A stretch of 64,000 nt of DNA from Defluviimonas aquaemixtae (GTDB taxonomy: Bacteria; Pseudomonadota; Alphaproteobacteria; Rhodobacterales; Rhodobacteraceae): positions 558,001-622,000 of the forward strand of contig NZ_OMOQ01000001.1 of NCBI RefSeq assembly GCF_900302475.1. The letters run 5' to 3'. The position numbers and the translations under genes are program-made. Below are positions 25,897-34,574 of the stretch, piece after piece. Under the pieces are notes generated by a model that ran no database searches, was not told where the DNA came from, and saw only the letters and a list, made by a program, of their open reading frames with translations. The stretch's first letter is position 1. The number at the start of each line of letters is the position of its first letter.

Positions 25897-27843
25897 TTAT
25901 TTCTTGTCCGGTGGCGCCGCGTCGTCGCTGAACTCGGCGATTGCCTGCTCAAGCGGCATGGTCTCTGTCCGGGACTCGCCGAGGCGGCGGACTGAAACAG
26001 TCCGGCCCTCTACTTCCTTCATGCCGATGGCGAGAATGGCGGGGACTTTACCAACCGAATGCTCACGGACCTTGTAGTTGATTTTCTCGTTCCGCGTGTC
26101 GGACTCGGCCCTCAACCCGGCATCGCGAAGCCGCGCCGTGACCTCGGTCACATAGTCGTCAGCATCCGACACGATAGAGGCGACTACAATCTGCCGCGGT
26201 GCGAGCCAGAACGGCATCTTGCCCGCATAGTTCTCGATGAGGATGCCGATGAAGCGCTCGAAAGACCCGAGGATCGCGCGGTGAAGCATCACCGGCCGGT
26301 GCTTGCCGCCGTCCTCGCCGACATATTCCGCGCCGAGCCGCATCGGCAGGTTGAAATCGACCTGGAACGTGCCGCACTGCCATTCGCGGCCGATGGCGTC
26401 GGTGAGCTTGAAGTCGAGCTTCGGCCCGTAGAAGGCGCCTTCGCCGGGGTCGATTTCGAAATCGTTCGTGACCTTGCGGACCGCGTTCTCGAGCGCGGTT
26501 TCGGCCTTGTCCCAGATGTCGTCCGATCCGACGCGAACTTCAGGGCGCGTCGAAAGTTTCACGTCGAACTTGGTGAAGCCGAGGTCGCGGTAGATCGATG
26601 ACAGAAGTTCGATGAAACCCGCGCATTCCTGTTCGATCTGGTCCTCGGTGCAGAAGATATGGGCGTCGTCCTGCACGAAACCGCGCACCCGCATGAGCCC
26701 GTGCATCGAGCCCGAGGATTCGTAGCGGTGGCACGAACCGAACTCCGCAAGCCTCAGCGGCAGGTCGCGGTAGCTCTTGAGTCCCTGGTTGTAGACCTGC
26801 ACGTGGCAGGGGCAGTTCATCGGCTTCAGCGCGTTGATGCGCTTTTCCTTGGCATGTTCTTCCTCGACCTCGACGATGAACATGTGCTCGCGGTAAGCCT
26901 CCCAGTGGCCGGAGCGTTCCCAGAGGACGCGGTCGACGACCTGGGGGGTCTTGATTTCCTGGTAGCCCGCGCGGATGAGGCGGCGGCGCATGTAGGCTTC
27001 GAGCTCGCGGTAGATCGTCCAGCCGTTCGGATGCCAGAAAACCATGCCCGGCGCTTCCTCCTGCAGGTGGAAGAGCTCCATCTCGCGTCCCAACTTGCGG
27101 TGGTCGCGCTTGGCTGCCTCTTCGAGCATCGTCAGATGCGACTTGAGGTCGTCGCGGTTCTTGAAGGCAATGCCATAGATGCGCTGAAGCTGCTTGTTGC
27201 GGTGATCGCCGCGCCAATAGGCGCCCGCGACGGACATGAGCTTGAAGGCATCCGCCGGAAGCTGGCCGGTGTGCTGAAGATGCGGGCCGCGGCAGAGGTC
27301 CTGCCAGTGGCCATGCCAGTACATGCGGACCGGCTCATCGCCGGGGATGCCCTCGATCAGTTCGACCTTGAAGGGTTCGTTCTTGCGGATGTAGTGCTCG
27401 ATCGCGCGCGAACGGTCCCAGACCTCGGTTCTGACCGGGTCGCGCTGGTTGATGATCGCCTTCATCTCCTTCTCGATCGCACCCAGGTCTTCGGGCGTGA
27501 AGGGTTCCTCGCGGTCGAAGTCGTAGTACCAGCCGTTCTCGATCACCGGGCCGATCGTGACCTTGACGTCGGGCCACAGCGTCTGGACGGCCCGCGCCAT
27601 GACATGTGCGAAGTCGTGCCGGATGAGTTCGAGCGCCTGGGCGTCGTCCTTAATCGTGTGAATGGCGATTTTCGCATCTTCGTCGATCGGCCACTGGAGA
27701 TCGTAGTGCCGGCCGTCGACGCTGGCCGAGATCGCTGCCTTCGCGAGCGAGGGGGCGATCGCGGCAGCCACCTCGAAAGGCGTCACGCCCTTGTCGAAGT
27801 CGCGTTTGTTGCCATCGGGAAAGGTCAGGGAAATCTGGGTCAT
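25897..27843 (-). CDS. thrS: Threonyl-tRNA synthetase
   Basis: This 648-residue class II aminoacyl-tRNA synthetase charges tRNA-Thr. Domains in order: TGS (residues 1-60, [16 protein letters not shown]); editing domain with HDFAH and [10 protein letters not shown] metal-site residues (about 60-245); catalytic core with the zinc-ligand Cys in [12 protein letters not shown], motif 2 ([22 protein letters not shown]), Asp/His in QDDAHIFC and motif 3 ([17 protein letters not shown]); anticodon-binding domain (about 550-648). The start at 27843 gives the canonical TGS beginning. It appears monocistronic. Confidence 0.97.
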   Translation of the reverse strand: MTQISLTFPDGNKRDFDKGVTPFEVAAAIAPSLAKAAISASVDGRHYDLQWPIDEDAKIAIHTIKDDAQALELIRHDFAHVMARAVQTLWPDVKVTIGPVIENGWYYDFDREEPFTPEDLGAIEKEMKAIINQRDPVRTEVWDRSRAIEHYIRKNEPFKVELIEGIPGDEPVRMYWHGHWQDLCRGPHLQHTGQLPADAFKLMSVAGAYWRGDHRNKQLQRIYGIAFKNRDDLKSHLTMLEEAAKRDHRKLGREMELFHLQEEAPGMVFWHPNGWTIYRELEAYMRRRLIRAGYQEIKTPQVVDRVLWERSGHWEAYREHMFIVEVEEEHAKEKRINALKPMNCPCHVQVYNQGLKSYRDLPLRLAEFGSCHRYESSGSMHGLMRVRGFVQDDAHIFCTEDQIEQECAGFIELLSSIYRDLGFTKFDVKLSTRPEVRVGSDDIWDKAETALENAVRKVTNDFEIDPGEGAFYGPKLDFKLTDAIGREWQCGTFQVDFNLPMRLGAEYVGEDGGKHRPVMLHRAILGSFERFIGILIENYAGKMPFWLAPRQIVVASIVSDADDYVTEVTARLRDAGLRAESDTRNEKINYKVREHSVGKVPAILAIGMKEVEGRTVSVRRLGESRTETMPLEQAIAEFSDDAAPPDKK

Positions 27844-28006
27844 GGCCCATGCTCCTCGTCGGTTTGGCGCCCACGGAACGCCCGGTTGCGGGTATGTCGA
27901 AGCTCTATCGGGGATCGGCAAGGCGAAGTCAACGGACGCGGCGTCGGGGGTTCCACCCCCGCACCCCCGGAGGTATTTGAGCAATGAAGAAGAAGAAGGG
28001 GTGGAG

Positions 28007-28762
28007 ATGAGCGACGTTCTGACGACGCCGGAAGGCCGAAGGATCGCCTATGACCGCGTCGAGGGCGCGGGGCCGGGCGTGGTGTTCCTCGGTGGCTTCC
28101 GGTCGGACAAGGAGGGGACGAAGGCGCTGGCGCTCGAGGATTGGGCGAGGGCGACGGGGCGGGCCTTTCTGAGGTTCGACTATTCAGGGCACGGATCGTC
28201 ATCCGGCGACTTTCTCGACGGGTCTATCGGCGATTGGTTCGAGGACGCGCGCGCGGCGATCCTTTCGCTGTCCGAGGGACCCCAGATTCTTGTGGGCTCG
28301 TCGATGGGCGGCTGGATCGCGCTTCTCTTGGCGCGGGAGCGTCCGGAGAAAGTCGCTGGCCTCGTCACCGTCGCGGCTGCGCCGGATTTCACCGAGGACG
28401 GGATGTGGGCCGAGTTCACGCCCGAGCAGCGGCGGACGCTCAAGGAGGAGGGCCAGGTGGCGCTACCCTCGGACTATTCCGACGAGCCCTACATCATCAC
28501 CGGCCATCTCATCGAGGAGGGGCGCGGGCGGCTCGTGCTGCGGTCGCCCCTGACGTTGCCCTTTCCGGTTCGCATGCTCCAGGGCACGGCGGATGCGGAC
28601 GTGCCGGTCTCGGTCGCACTCAAGCTTCTCGACCATGCTGAAGGCGAGGATATCCGCCTCACGCTCGTCAAGGGGGCCGATCACCGGTTCTCGACGCCCG
28701 ATTGCCTGAAGCTCATCCTTCTGTCCGTCCAGAAGATCGCCGCGCGATACGCCGATGCGTAG
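28007..28762 (+). CDS. Alpha/beta hydrolase, serine type
   Basis: This 251-residue protein has an alpha/beta hydrolase fold. The oxyanion region is [17 protein letters not shown], the nucleophile elbow is GSSMGGW (Ser of GxSxG), the acid lies in GTADADVPV, and the catalytic His lies in GADHRFS. It resembles thioesterase-like hydrolases related to ABHD10; the substrate is unknown. ATG 28007 has GGAG upstream. It overlaps or abuts the next hydrolase gene on the same strand. Confidence 0.88.
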   Translation: MSDVLTTPEGRRIAYDRVEGAGPGVVFLGGFRSDKEGTKALALEDWARATGRAFLRFDYSGHGSSSGDFLDGSIGDWFEDARAAILSLSEGPQILVGSSMGGWIALLLARERPEKVAGLVTVAAAPDFTEDGMWAEFTPEQRRTLKEEGQVALPSDYSDEPYIITGHLIEEGRGRLVLRSPLTLPFPVRMLQGTADADVPVSVALKLLDHAEGEDIRLTLVKGADHRFSTPDCLKLILLSVQKIAARYADA

Positions 28763-28772
28763 GGTGGGGCGG

Positions 28773-29735
28773 ATGATCGGGCGCGCGCTCCTCGTGCTGG
28801 CGATCGTGATCGCGGGACTGTTCGTCTTCGGGGCGCGCGAGCCCCTGGACCTCGTGCCGCGCTTCGACGCGGCCGCTTTGCCCGACGATCTCGACGCCTA
28901 TCTCGTCGCGCGCGAGGGTGTGTTCGATGATCTTGTGCCTGGGACGGAAAAACGCATCCTCTGGGCCGGTGCGCCGAGTACGCGCACCGGGTGGGCTGTT
29001 GTCTACCTGCATGGCTTCTCCGCGACCTCCGAGGAGGTCAGGCCCCTGCCTGACAAGGTGGCCGGGGCGCTCGGTGCCAATCTCTACTTCACGCGATTCG
29101 CCGGGCATGGGCGGCCGGGAGCCGCGCTGACCGGACCCTCGGCGCAGGACTGGATGGTCGATTTGTCCGAGGCGCTCGCCATCGGGCGGCGTATCGGCGA
29201 GCGCGTTCTCGTGATCGCGACCTCGACCGGTGGAACGATCGCGGCGGAGGCGCTGTTGCAGCCGGACCTCGCGTCGGAGATGGACGCGGTCGTGTTCGTC
29301 TCGCCGAATTTTGAGCTTGCCGCACCGGAAGCTGCGCTTCTGACCTGGCCCTTTGCCCGGCACTGGGCCCCCGTCGTCGCGGGCGCCGAGCGCTGCTTCG
29401 AGCCGCGAAACGAGGCTCAGGCCCGCTTCTGGACCACCTGCTATCCGACGACGGCGCTGATGCCGATGGCCGCACTTGCTGCCCATGCGGGCGGCGCCGA
29501 TTACAGCGGGGTGCAGGTGCCTGCGCTCTTCATCTTTTCGCGGGAGGACCAAGTCGTGTCGGCGACGGCGACCGAGAGGGTTGCCTCCGACTGGGGTGGC
29601 GCGGTCGAGATATTGGCAGTTGAGCCGGGACGTGGGGACGATCCGCTCGCGCATGTGATCGCGGGCGACGCGCTCAGCCCGTCGATGACCGCACCGCTGG
29701 CGGCGCGGATCGTGAACTGGGCGAAGGGTCTCTGA
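28773..29735 (+). CDS. Membrane-anchored alpha/beta hydrolase
   Basis: This 320-residue protein has an N-terminal hydrophobic anchor or uncleaved signal (GRALLVLAIVIAGLFVFGA) followed by an alpha/beta hydrolase domain facing the periplasm. VVYLHGFSATSEE is the HG oxyanion motif. The nucleophile elbow is IATSTGGTIA, with Thr/Ala replacing the first Gly of GxSxG. FIFSREDQVVS holds the acid, and DDPLAHVIAGD probably the catalytic His. ATG 28773 (GGTGGGG upstream) is preferred to ATG 28755, which overlaps the previous gene. Substrate unknown. Confidence 0.82.
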   Translation: MIGRALLVLAIVIAGLFVFGAREPLDLVPRFDAAALPDDLDAYLVAREGVFDDLVPGTEKRILWAGAPSTRTGWAVVYLHGFSATSEEVRPLPDKVAGALGANLYFTRFAGHGRPGAALTGPSAQDWMVDLSEALAIGRRIGERVLVIATSTGGTIAAEALLQPDLASEMDAVVFVSPNFELAAPEAALLTWPFARHWAPVVAGAERCFEPRNEAQARFWTTCYPTTALMPMAALAAHAGGADYSGVQVPALFIFSREDQVVSATATERVASDWGGAVEILAVEPGRGDDPLAHVIAGDALSPSMTAPLAARIVNWAKGL

Positions 29736-29742
29736 TGAATCG

Positions 29743-31020
29743 TCAGACGGCGCGGATGTTGTTGCGCGGATTCTTGCGCTTGCGCTTGCCTTCAGAGTTG
29801 CGGTCGAAGAAATCGAGCACCAGCGGCCGGATGTTGTTCCGCCACGACTTGCCGGCGAAGATGCCGTAGTGGCCGGCACCCGGCTCCAGATGCGAATCCT
29901 TCATCGAATCAGGCAGCCCGGTGCAGAGTCCGAGCGCGGCGGCGCATTGGCCGGGTGCGGAGATGTCGTCCTCCTCGCCTTCCACAACCATGACCGCCAC
30001 GTCGGTGATCTTGCCTATATCGACCTGCTTGCCCTCGACCTCGAAGCAGTTTCGCGCGATCTCGCGCTTCTTGAAGATACGCTCGACGGTGGACAGGTAG
30101 AATTCCGCCGTCATGTCCATGACGGAGAGATATTCGTCGTAGAACCGGTTGTGGGCGTCGCGCTCCCCGTCCTCGCCTTTCGCGGCGCGGAGGATCTGGT
30201 TCGAGAAGGCCTGAGCGTGCCGATCAAGATTCATCGAGATGAACGAGGCGAGTTGAAGCAGCCCCGGATACACGAGTCGGCCGGCCCCGGCGGACTTGAA
30301 ACCCACGTGCTGGATAACGAGATGCTCGATCTGGCCCATGGTCAGGCGGCGGCCAAAGTCGGTGACCTCGGTCGGCGCGGCGTCGGGGTCGATCGGGCCG
30401 CCGATCAGCGTCAGGGTGCAGGGCTGCGCGGCGGGGTCTTCACCCGCGAGATAGGCAGTTGCCGCAAGCGCGATCGGGGCCGGCTGGCAGACCGCGACGA
30501 CGTGGATGTCGGGGCCAAGATGACGCATGAATTCGACGAGGTAGAGCGTATAGTCTTCGATGTCGAACTTGCCCTTGCTGACCGGAATGTCGCGGGCGTT
30601 GTGCCAGTCGGTGACGTAGACGTCGCAGTCGGGCAGAAGGCTCGCCACGGTCGAGCGCAGAAGAGTCGAGTAGTGACCCGACATCGGCGCTACAAGAAGA
30701 ACGCGGCGCGGCATCGGATCGCGGCCGAGCACGCCGAATTGGATGAGGTCGCCGAAGGGGCTGGCGATCAGCGACTGGATATCCACGAGATGGTCGCGCC
30801 CGTCTGCGCCGACCACGGTGCGGATGCCCCAGTCGGGCTTGATGACCATGCGCGCAAAACTGCGCTCTGTGATGCGGCCCCACGCCGACATCACCTTGAA
30901 CATCGGATGCGGCACGAGTCCCCAGACAGGGTAGGAGGCCATGGCCCTGGCAGATGCGCCCAACCATTCATTGGTATTGCGGACGCTCTCCATCAAATCG
31001 TACGAATAGACACCTTTCAT
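29743..31020 (-). CDS. phaZ: Intracellular polyhydroxyalkanoate depolymerase
   Basis: This 425-residue protein matches intracellular PHB depolymerase (PhaZ). It hydrolyses granule polyhydroxybutyrate. The region VVAVCQPAPIALAATAYLA carries the catalytic Cys box (C in VCQPA), and the blocks RVLLVAPMSGHYSTLLRSTV, YVTDWHNARDIP and VVEGEEDDISAPGQ are family hallmarks. EPGAGHYGIFAGKSW holds the catalytic His. It is divergent from phaC over 97 bases that contain a PhaR-type operator. GGAG before ATG 31020 defines the start. Confidence 0.94.
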   Translation of the reverse strand: MKGVYSYDLMESVRNTNEWLGASARAMASYPVWGLVPHPMFKVMSAWGRITERSFARMVIKPDWGIRTVVGADGRDHLVDIQSLIASPFGDLIQFGVLGRDPMPRRVLLVAPMSGHYSTLLRSTVASLLPDCDVYVTDWHNARDIPVSKGKFDIEDYTLYLVEFMRHLGPDIHVVAVCQPAPIALAATAYLAGEDPAAQPCTLTLIGGPIDPDAAPTEVTDFGRRLTMGQIEHLVIQHVGFKSAGAGRLVYPGLLQLASFISMNLDRHAQAFSNQILRAAKGEDGERDAHNRFYDEYLSVMDMTAEFYLSTVERIFKKREIARNCFEVEGKQVDIGKITDVAVMVVEGEEDDISAPGQCAAALGLCTGLPDSMKDSHLEPGAGHYGIFAGKSWRNNIRPLVLDFFDRNSEGKRKRKNPRNNIRAV

Positions 31021-31083
31021 GGCCACTCCTTTGCCGGCGCGCGGCGAATTCGCTGCTTTCCCCGGCGGGTGCGCAACGTTATG

Positions 31084-31094
31084 CTGCAGCGCAG
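31084..31094. promoter_or_regulatory. PhaR-type operator between phaZ and phaC
   Basis: CTGCAGCGCAG fits CTGC-N3-GCAG, the PhaR site described in Paracoccus denitrificans. It is 24 bases before the phaC start and in the shared phaZ promoter region, so PhaR may control both genes. Confidence 0.7.
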
Positions 31095-31117
31095 TATTCT
31101 AAGGAGGAAGATCTGCG

Positions 31118-32911
31118 ATGACAACCGGGCTTACCGAACCCTCCGAAAATCTCGAGAAACTCAACGCCAATCTCGCCAGGGTCGAAGAGTTGACGCAACG
31201 TCTCATTCAGGCACTGGCGCAGAAGCGCGCGCCGAATCCCTCGGTCGAGGCGCCGGGGCAGGGGCTTTTCGTCAATGCGGTGAACGCCTACTGGAAAGAG
31301 GCGATGGAAAACCCGGGCAAGCTGATCGAGCAGCAGGCGACTTTTTGGGGCCGGACGCTGAAGCACTACATCGACGCCCAGCACGCGCTTGCCGCAGGCA
31401 AGTTCAGCGCGCCCGAGGATACCAGCCCGAAGGATCGGCGCTTTGCCAACCCGCTCTGGCAGACGCATCCCTATTTCAACTTCGTCAAGCAGCAGTATTT
31501 CCGCAATGTCGAGGCGATGGAGCAGGCATTGGCCGCCATCGACGAGCTTGCACCGCACGAGCGCAAGCGCGTGGAACACTTCGCCCGGCAAATGATGGAC
31601 ATGTTGGCGCCGACCAACTTTCTGGGCACAAATCCCGATGCGCTCGAGCGCGCGGTGGAAACCGAGGGTGAGAGCCTCGTGAAGGGGCTCGAGAACCTCG
31701 TCCGCGATATCGAGGCCAACCGCGGCGACGTCCTTGTCACGCTGGCCGATCCCGACGCCTTCGCGCTTGGCGACAATATCGGCGCGACCGAGGGTGCGGT
31801 TGTCTATCGCAACCGGATGTTGGAGCTCATCCAGTACGCAGCCACGACGGACAAGGTGCATGCGACGCCCGTGGTGATCTTCCCGCCGTGGATCAACAAG
31901 TTCTACATCATGGACCTGAAGCCCTCGAACTCGCTGATCAAGTGGATCGTCGATCAAGGCTACACGCTTTTCGTCGTCAGTTGGAAGAACCCCGACAAGA
32001 GCTACGCCGATGTCGGGCTCGACGCCTATGTCGATGAGGGATTGATCGAGGCGATCGAGGAAGTGAAGAAGATCACCGGCGAGAAGTCCGTGAACGCGGT
32101 GGGTTACTGCATCGCGGGCACCGCGCTGACCATGGCGCAGGCGGTGCTGGCCAATCGCGGCGAGAAGTCGGTCAAGTCGGCCACGTTCTTCACCACGCTC
32201 ACCGATTTCTCTGATCCGGGCGAAGTCGCCGTTTTTCTCGACGACGACTTCATCGACGGGATCGAGAGCCAGGTCGCCAAGGACGGCTATCTCGACAAGT
32301 ACTATATGTCGCGCACGTTCTCGTTCCTGCGCTCCAACGACCTGATCTATGGTCCTGCAATCCGCAGCTACATGATGGGCGAGGCGCCGCCCGCCTTCGA
32401 CCTTCTCTACTGGAACGGCGACGGGACAAACCTGCCCGCGCGGATGGCGGTCGAGTATCTGCGCTGGATCTGCCAGGACAACCGGCTCGCCGAGGGCAAG
32501 ATCACGATCTGCGGCGAGACGATCGGCCTCAAGGACGTCAAGGTGCCGCTGTTCGCTGTCGCCTGCGAAACCGACCATATCGCGCCCTGGAAGGGTTCGT
32601 TCCACGGCATCCGGCAGTTCGGTTCCAAGGACAAGACCTTCGTGGTCTCGCAGTCGGGTCACATCGCCGGGATCATCAATCCGCCGACGAAGGAGAAATA
32701 CGGCCACTACGTCAACGACGCCGAGATGGGCGACGCGGACGAGTGGCTGGCCACAGCGAGCTTCAACAAGGGCAGCTGGTGGCCAACCTGGGAAGCCTGG
32801 CTGAAAAAACGGTCGGGCAGGATGGTGGACGCCCGGCCGCTTGGCGATTCGAAGCACCCGATGATGGCGCCGGCACCTGGCACCTACGTCACCGAGACGC
32901 CAATCATCTGA
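31118..32911 (+). CDS. phaC: Class I poly(3-hydroxyalkanoate) synthase
   Basis: This 597-residue enzyme polymerises 3-hydroxyacyl-CoA into PHA on granules. The PhaC N-domain (ANPLWQTHPYFNFVKQQYF) is followed by an alpha/beta hydrolase catalytic core. The lipase-like box is VGYCIAGTA, where Cys331 replaces Ser. The catalytic Asp is probably in VACETDHIAPW, and the His in SQSGHIAGI. The Trp-rich end SWWPTWEAWL is typical of class I. phaP follows, and a PhaR site precedes the gene. Confidence 0.97.
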   Translation: MTTGLTEPSENLEKLNANLARVEELTQRLIQALAQKRAPNPSVEAPGQGLFVNAVNAYWKEAMENPGKLIEQQATFWGRTLKHYIDAQHALAAGKFSAPEDTSPKDRRFANPLWQTHPYFNFVKQQYFRNVEAMEQALAAIDELAPHERKRVEHFARQMMDMLAPTNFLGTNPDALERAVETEGESLVKGLENLVRDIEANRGDVLVTLADPDAFALGDNIGATEGAVVYRNRMLELIQYAATTDKVHATPVVIFPPWINKFYIMDLKPSNSLIKWIVDQGYTLFVVSWKNPDKSYADVGLDAYVDEGLIEAIEEVKKITGEKSVNAVGYCIAGTALTMAQAVLANRGEKSVKSATFFTTLTDFSDPGEVAVFLDDDFIDGIESQVAKDGYLDKYYMSRTFSFLRSNDLIYGPAIRSYMMGEAPPAFDLLYWNGDGTNLPARMAVEYLRWICQDNRLAEGKITICGETIGLKDVKVPLFAVACETDHIAPWKGSFHGIRQFGSKDKTFVVSQSGHIAGIINPPTKEKYGHYVNDAEMGDADEWLATASFNKGSWWPTWEAWLKKRSGRMVDARPLGDSKHPMMAPAPGTYVTETPII

Positions 32912-32934
32912 TTTTGCTTGCAAGTTAATTTTTT

Positions 32935-32945
32935 CTGCAGTGCAG
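32935..32945. promoter_or_regulatory. PhaR-type operator 1 upstream of phaP
   Basis: CTGCAGTGCAG fits CTGC-N3-GCAG. It is the first of two sites in the phaC-phaP spacer, 29 bases (start to start) from the second. Confidence 0.75.
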
Positions 32946-32963
32946 CATTCTGGGGTTGCATTG

Positions 32964-32974
32964 CTGCACTGCAG
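32964..32974. promoter_or_regulatory. PhaR-type operator 2 upstream of phaP
   Basis: CTGCACTGCAG fits CTGC-N3-GCAG. It lies 57 bases upstream of the phaP start; the two-site arrangement matches the strongly PhaR-repressed phasin promoter known in Paracoccus. Confidence 0.75.
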
Positions 32975-33030
32975 AACGTATATGTTTTCGCAGACGCAGA
33001 ACGGGCCGCCGCCCAAGTCAGGAGATACAG

Positions 33031-33480
33031 ATGCAGAAGAACCAGGATTTCACGAAGGTCATGCAGGACATGGCCGCTTCGTTCCCCTTCGACGCGAAAG
33101 CGTTTCAGGACACCTTCAAGACGTCCGCCGTCCTCGGCGAGCGGATGACCAAGGTCGCGCTCGAAGCCGCTGACAAGTCGAACGAGATCTCGTCCAAGTG
33201 GGCCAAGGACACGCTCACCAAGGTTGGCGTTCTGGCCAAAGTCAAGGACGAGCCGACCGACTACACCAAAGCGCTGACCGACTTCGCTTCGGCCGCCGCC
33301 GAAACCGCTGCCGAGAACATGGCTGCCTTCGCCGAAGTCGCGAAGAAAGCCCAGATGGAAACGGTCGAGCTGATGCTCGCCGCCGGCAAGGACTTCTCCG
33401 AAGATGCGACCGCTGCGGTCAAGAAGGCGCAAGCCGAAGTGACCTCGGCCGCCAAGAAAGCCGCCGCGTCGGTCAAGTAA
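33031..33480 (+). CDS. phaP: Phasin, PHA granule surface protein
   Basis: This 149-residue helical protein is a phasin (Phasin_2 type). It coats PHA granules and controls their size. It is rich in Ala, Lys and Glu, with long amphipathic helices and a C-terminal Ala-Lys tail (KKAQAEVTSAAKKAAASVK). It has no membrane segments. GGAG precedes ATG 33031, and upstream frames are not coding. Its position after phaC and two upstream PhaR-type sites fix the assignment. A strong terminator follows. Confidence 0.92.
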   Translation: MQKNQDFTKVMQDMAASFPFDAKAFQDTFKTSAVLGERMTKVALEAADKSNEISSKWAKDTLTKVGVLAKVKDEPTDYTKALTDFASAAAETAAENMAAFAEVAKKAQMETVELMLAAGKDFSEDATAAVKKAQAEVTSAAKKAAASVK

Positions 33481-33529
33481 GTCGAGTTTACGGTCTCCGA
33501 AACTCCTCCCTGTCGGTGAGACCGAAACT

Positions 33530-33557
33530 GGGCGGGCCCACGTGGCCCGCCCTTTTT
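33530..33557 (+). terminator. Rho-independent terminator of phaP
   Basis: A 9-bp stem (GGGCGGGCC/GGCCCGCCC), five-base loop and TTTTT, 50 bases past the phaP stop. Confidence 0.9.
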
Positions 33558-33688
33558 CTTTGGCGGGCGGGACGCGTGCGCGGTTCCGGAAAGATGCATC
33601 GAGCCCGCCCGATTAACTCTGTCGCGCATCCCCTGCGCTGGACAAAGCCGCGCGCTCTGGCTGGTCAGGAGGAAACGGAGGTCAGTCC

Positions 33689-33989
33689 ATGACTTTCCTC
33701 ATCCGTTGGCTCGTAGCCTTCGTGCTTTTCTCGGCAACCTACAACCCGACGGGCCGGAGCTTCGCCCACTGGGCGCGGACGCGGCTTCGGCATGATCCTC
33801 GTGGCTGCGGTCGTGGCGGCGCTCGGTTGGGTGTTCGTCGATCGGGGCCTACTGAGGCTCGACAACCCTTCGCTGAACGCCTGGCTCGGCATTCTGGCGC
33901 TGTCGGTCATCCTCCGAATCGGGCTTAGCTGGAGCCATGCGCGGAGGCGCCTCTCGGGCCAGTCGGACATTGACGGTGTCGGCGACTGA
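33689..33989 (+). pseudogene. Broken DUF6524-like small membrane protein gene
   Basis: The ATG at 33689 (GGAGG upstream) opens with MTFLIRWLVAFVLFSATYNPTG, a start I associate with DUF6524-type membrane proteins. The characteristic C-terminal part (MILVAAVVAALGWVFVDRGLL ... WLGILALSVILRIGLSWSHARR ... SGQSDIDGV) is present but in another frame (from 33792). The middle, normally holding a further membrane helix, seems missing. This fits an internal deletion that also shifts the frame near 33780. The family name is from memory; the frame break is seen directly. It could also be a sequencing or assembly error. Confidence 0.6.
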
Positions 33990-34051
33990 GGGGTTGCGGC
34001 CCGTGCCCCATGGGCCTAGATAGGCGCGTCAGCGACACGAAGAAAGTCCCG

Positions 34052-34408
34052 ATGGAAAACGTTCTGCTCACCGTTCTATTGATCCTCGCCCTGCTCCTTA
34101 TAGGCGTGGTTCTTCTCCAGCGCTCGGAGGGCGGGGGCCTGTTGTCGGGCGGCGGGGCGTTCAGCGCCCGGGGCACCGGCAACGCGCTGACCAAGCTCAC
34201 ATGGGTCCTTGGCGGCGCCTTCATGGCGGCCTCGCTCGCGCTGACGATCGTCGCGGCGCGGAATGCCGGCACGACCTCGATCCTCGATGCGCCCGCACCC
34301 GAAGCCACAGCGCCTGTGTCCGAACCGGCCGCACCTGCGGTGCCCGAAGGCGATCTTCTGCCGCCGGCCGCCGGCGATGCGCCCTTGGCGCCACCGCCTG
34401 CGGACTAG
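34052..34408 (+). CDS. secG: Preprotein translocase subunit SecG
   Basis: This 118-residue protein is SecG, the small membrane partner of SecYE that assists SecA-driven export. Two transmembrane helices are visible (VLLTVLLILALLLIGVVLLQRS; ALTKLTWVLGGAFMAASLALTIV). Between them is the conserved GGGLLSGGGAFSARGTGNALTKLTW loop region. The Ala/Pro-rich C-terminal tail is common in alphaproteobacteria. It precedes pyrG, the usual alphaproteobacterial order. Confidence 0.96.
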   Translation: MENVLLTVLLILALLLIGVVLLQRSEGGGLLSGGGAFSARGTGNALTKLTWVLGGAFMAASLALTIVAARNAGTTSILDAPAPEATAPVSEPAAPAVPEGDLLPPAAGDAPLAPPPAD

Positions 34409-34574
34409 AAATATACCACAACGAATTGACCCGGCGGCGAAAGTGGCCACAACACCTTGCGGTCCTGTTGCGGGCAGGGCGCGAATCTGTTAGGTCTTGA
34501 ATCCCGTGATGCAGCGTCCCCGAGGGCTGCTGCTGACCCAGACGAGTTGAGGCAATCACGGGGGCATCCTGACC

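Noticed and set aside
27958..28000. CCCCCGGAGGTATTTGAG-like sequence before the hydrolase gene
   Set aside because: It resembles a motif I loosely associate with Rhodobacterales gene ends, but only one copy is in view and I cannot support the association.
31079..33016. A 645-residue minus-strand frame opposite phaC
   Set aside because: phaC on the plus strand has full family motifs; the opposite frame is His/Arg/Asp-rich antisense shadow.
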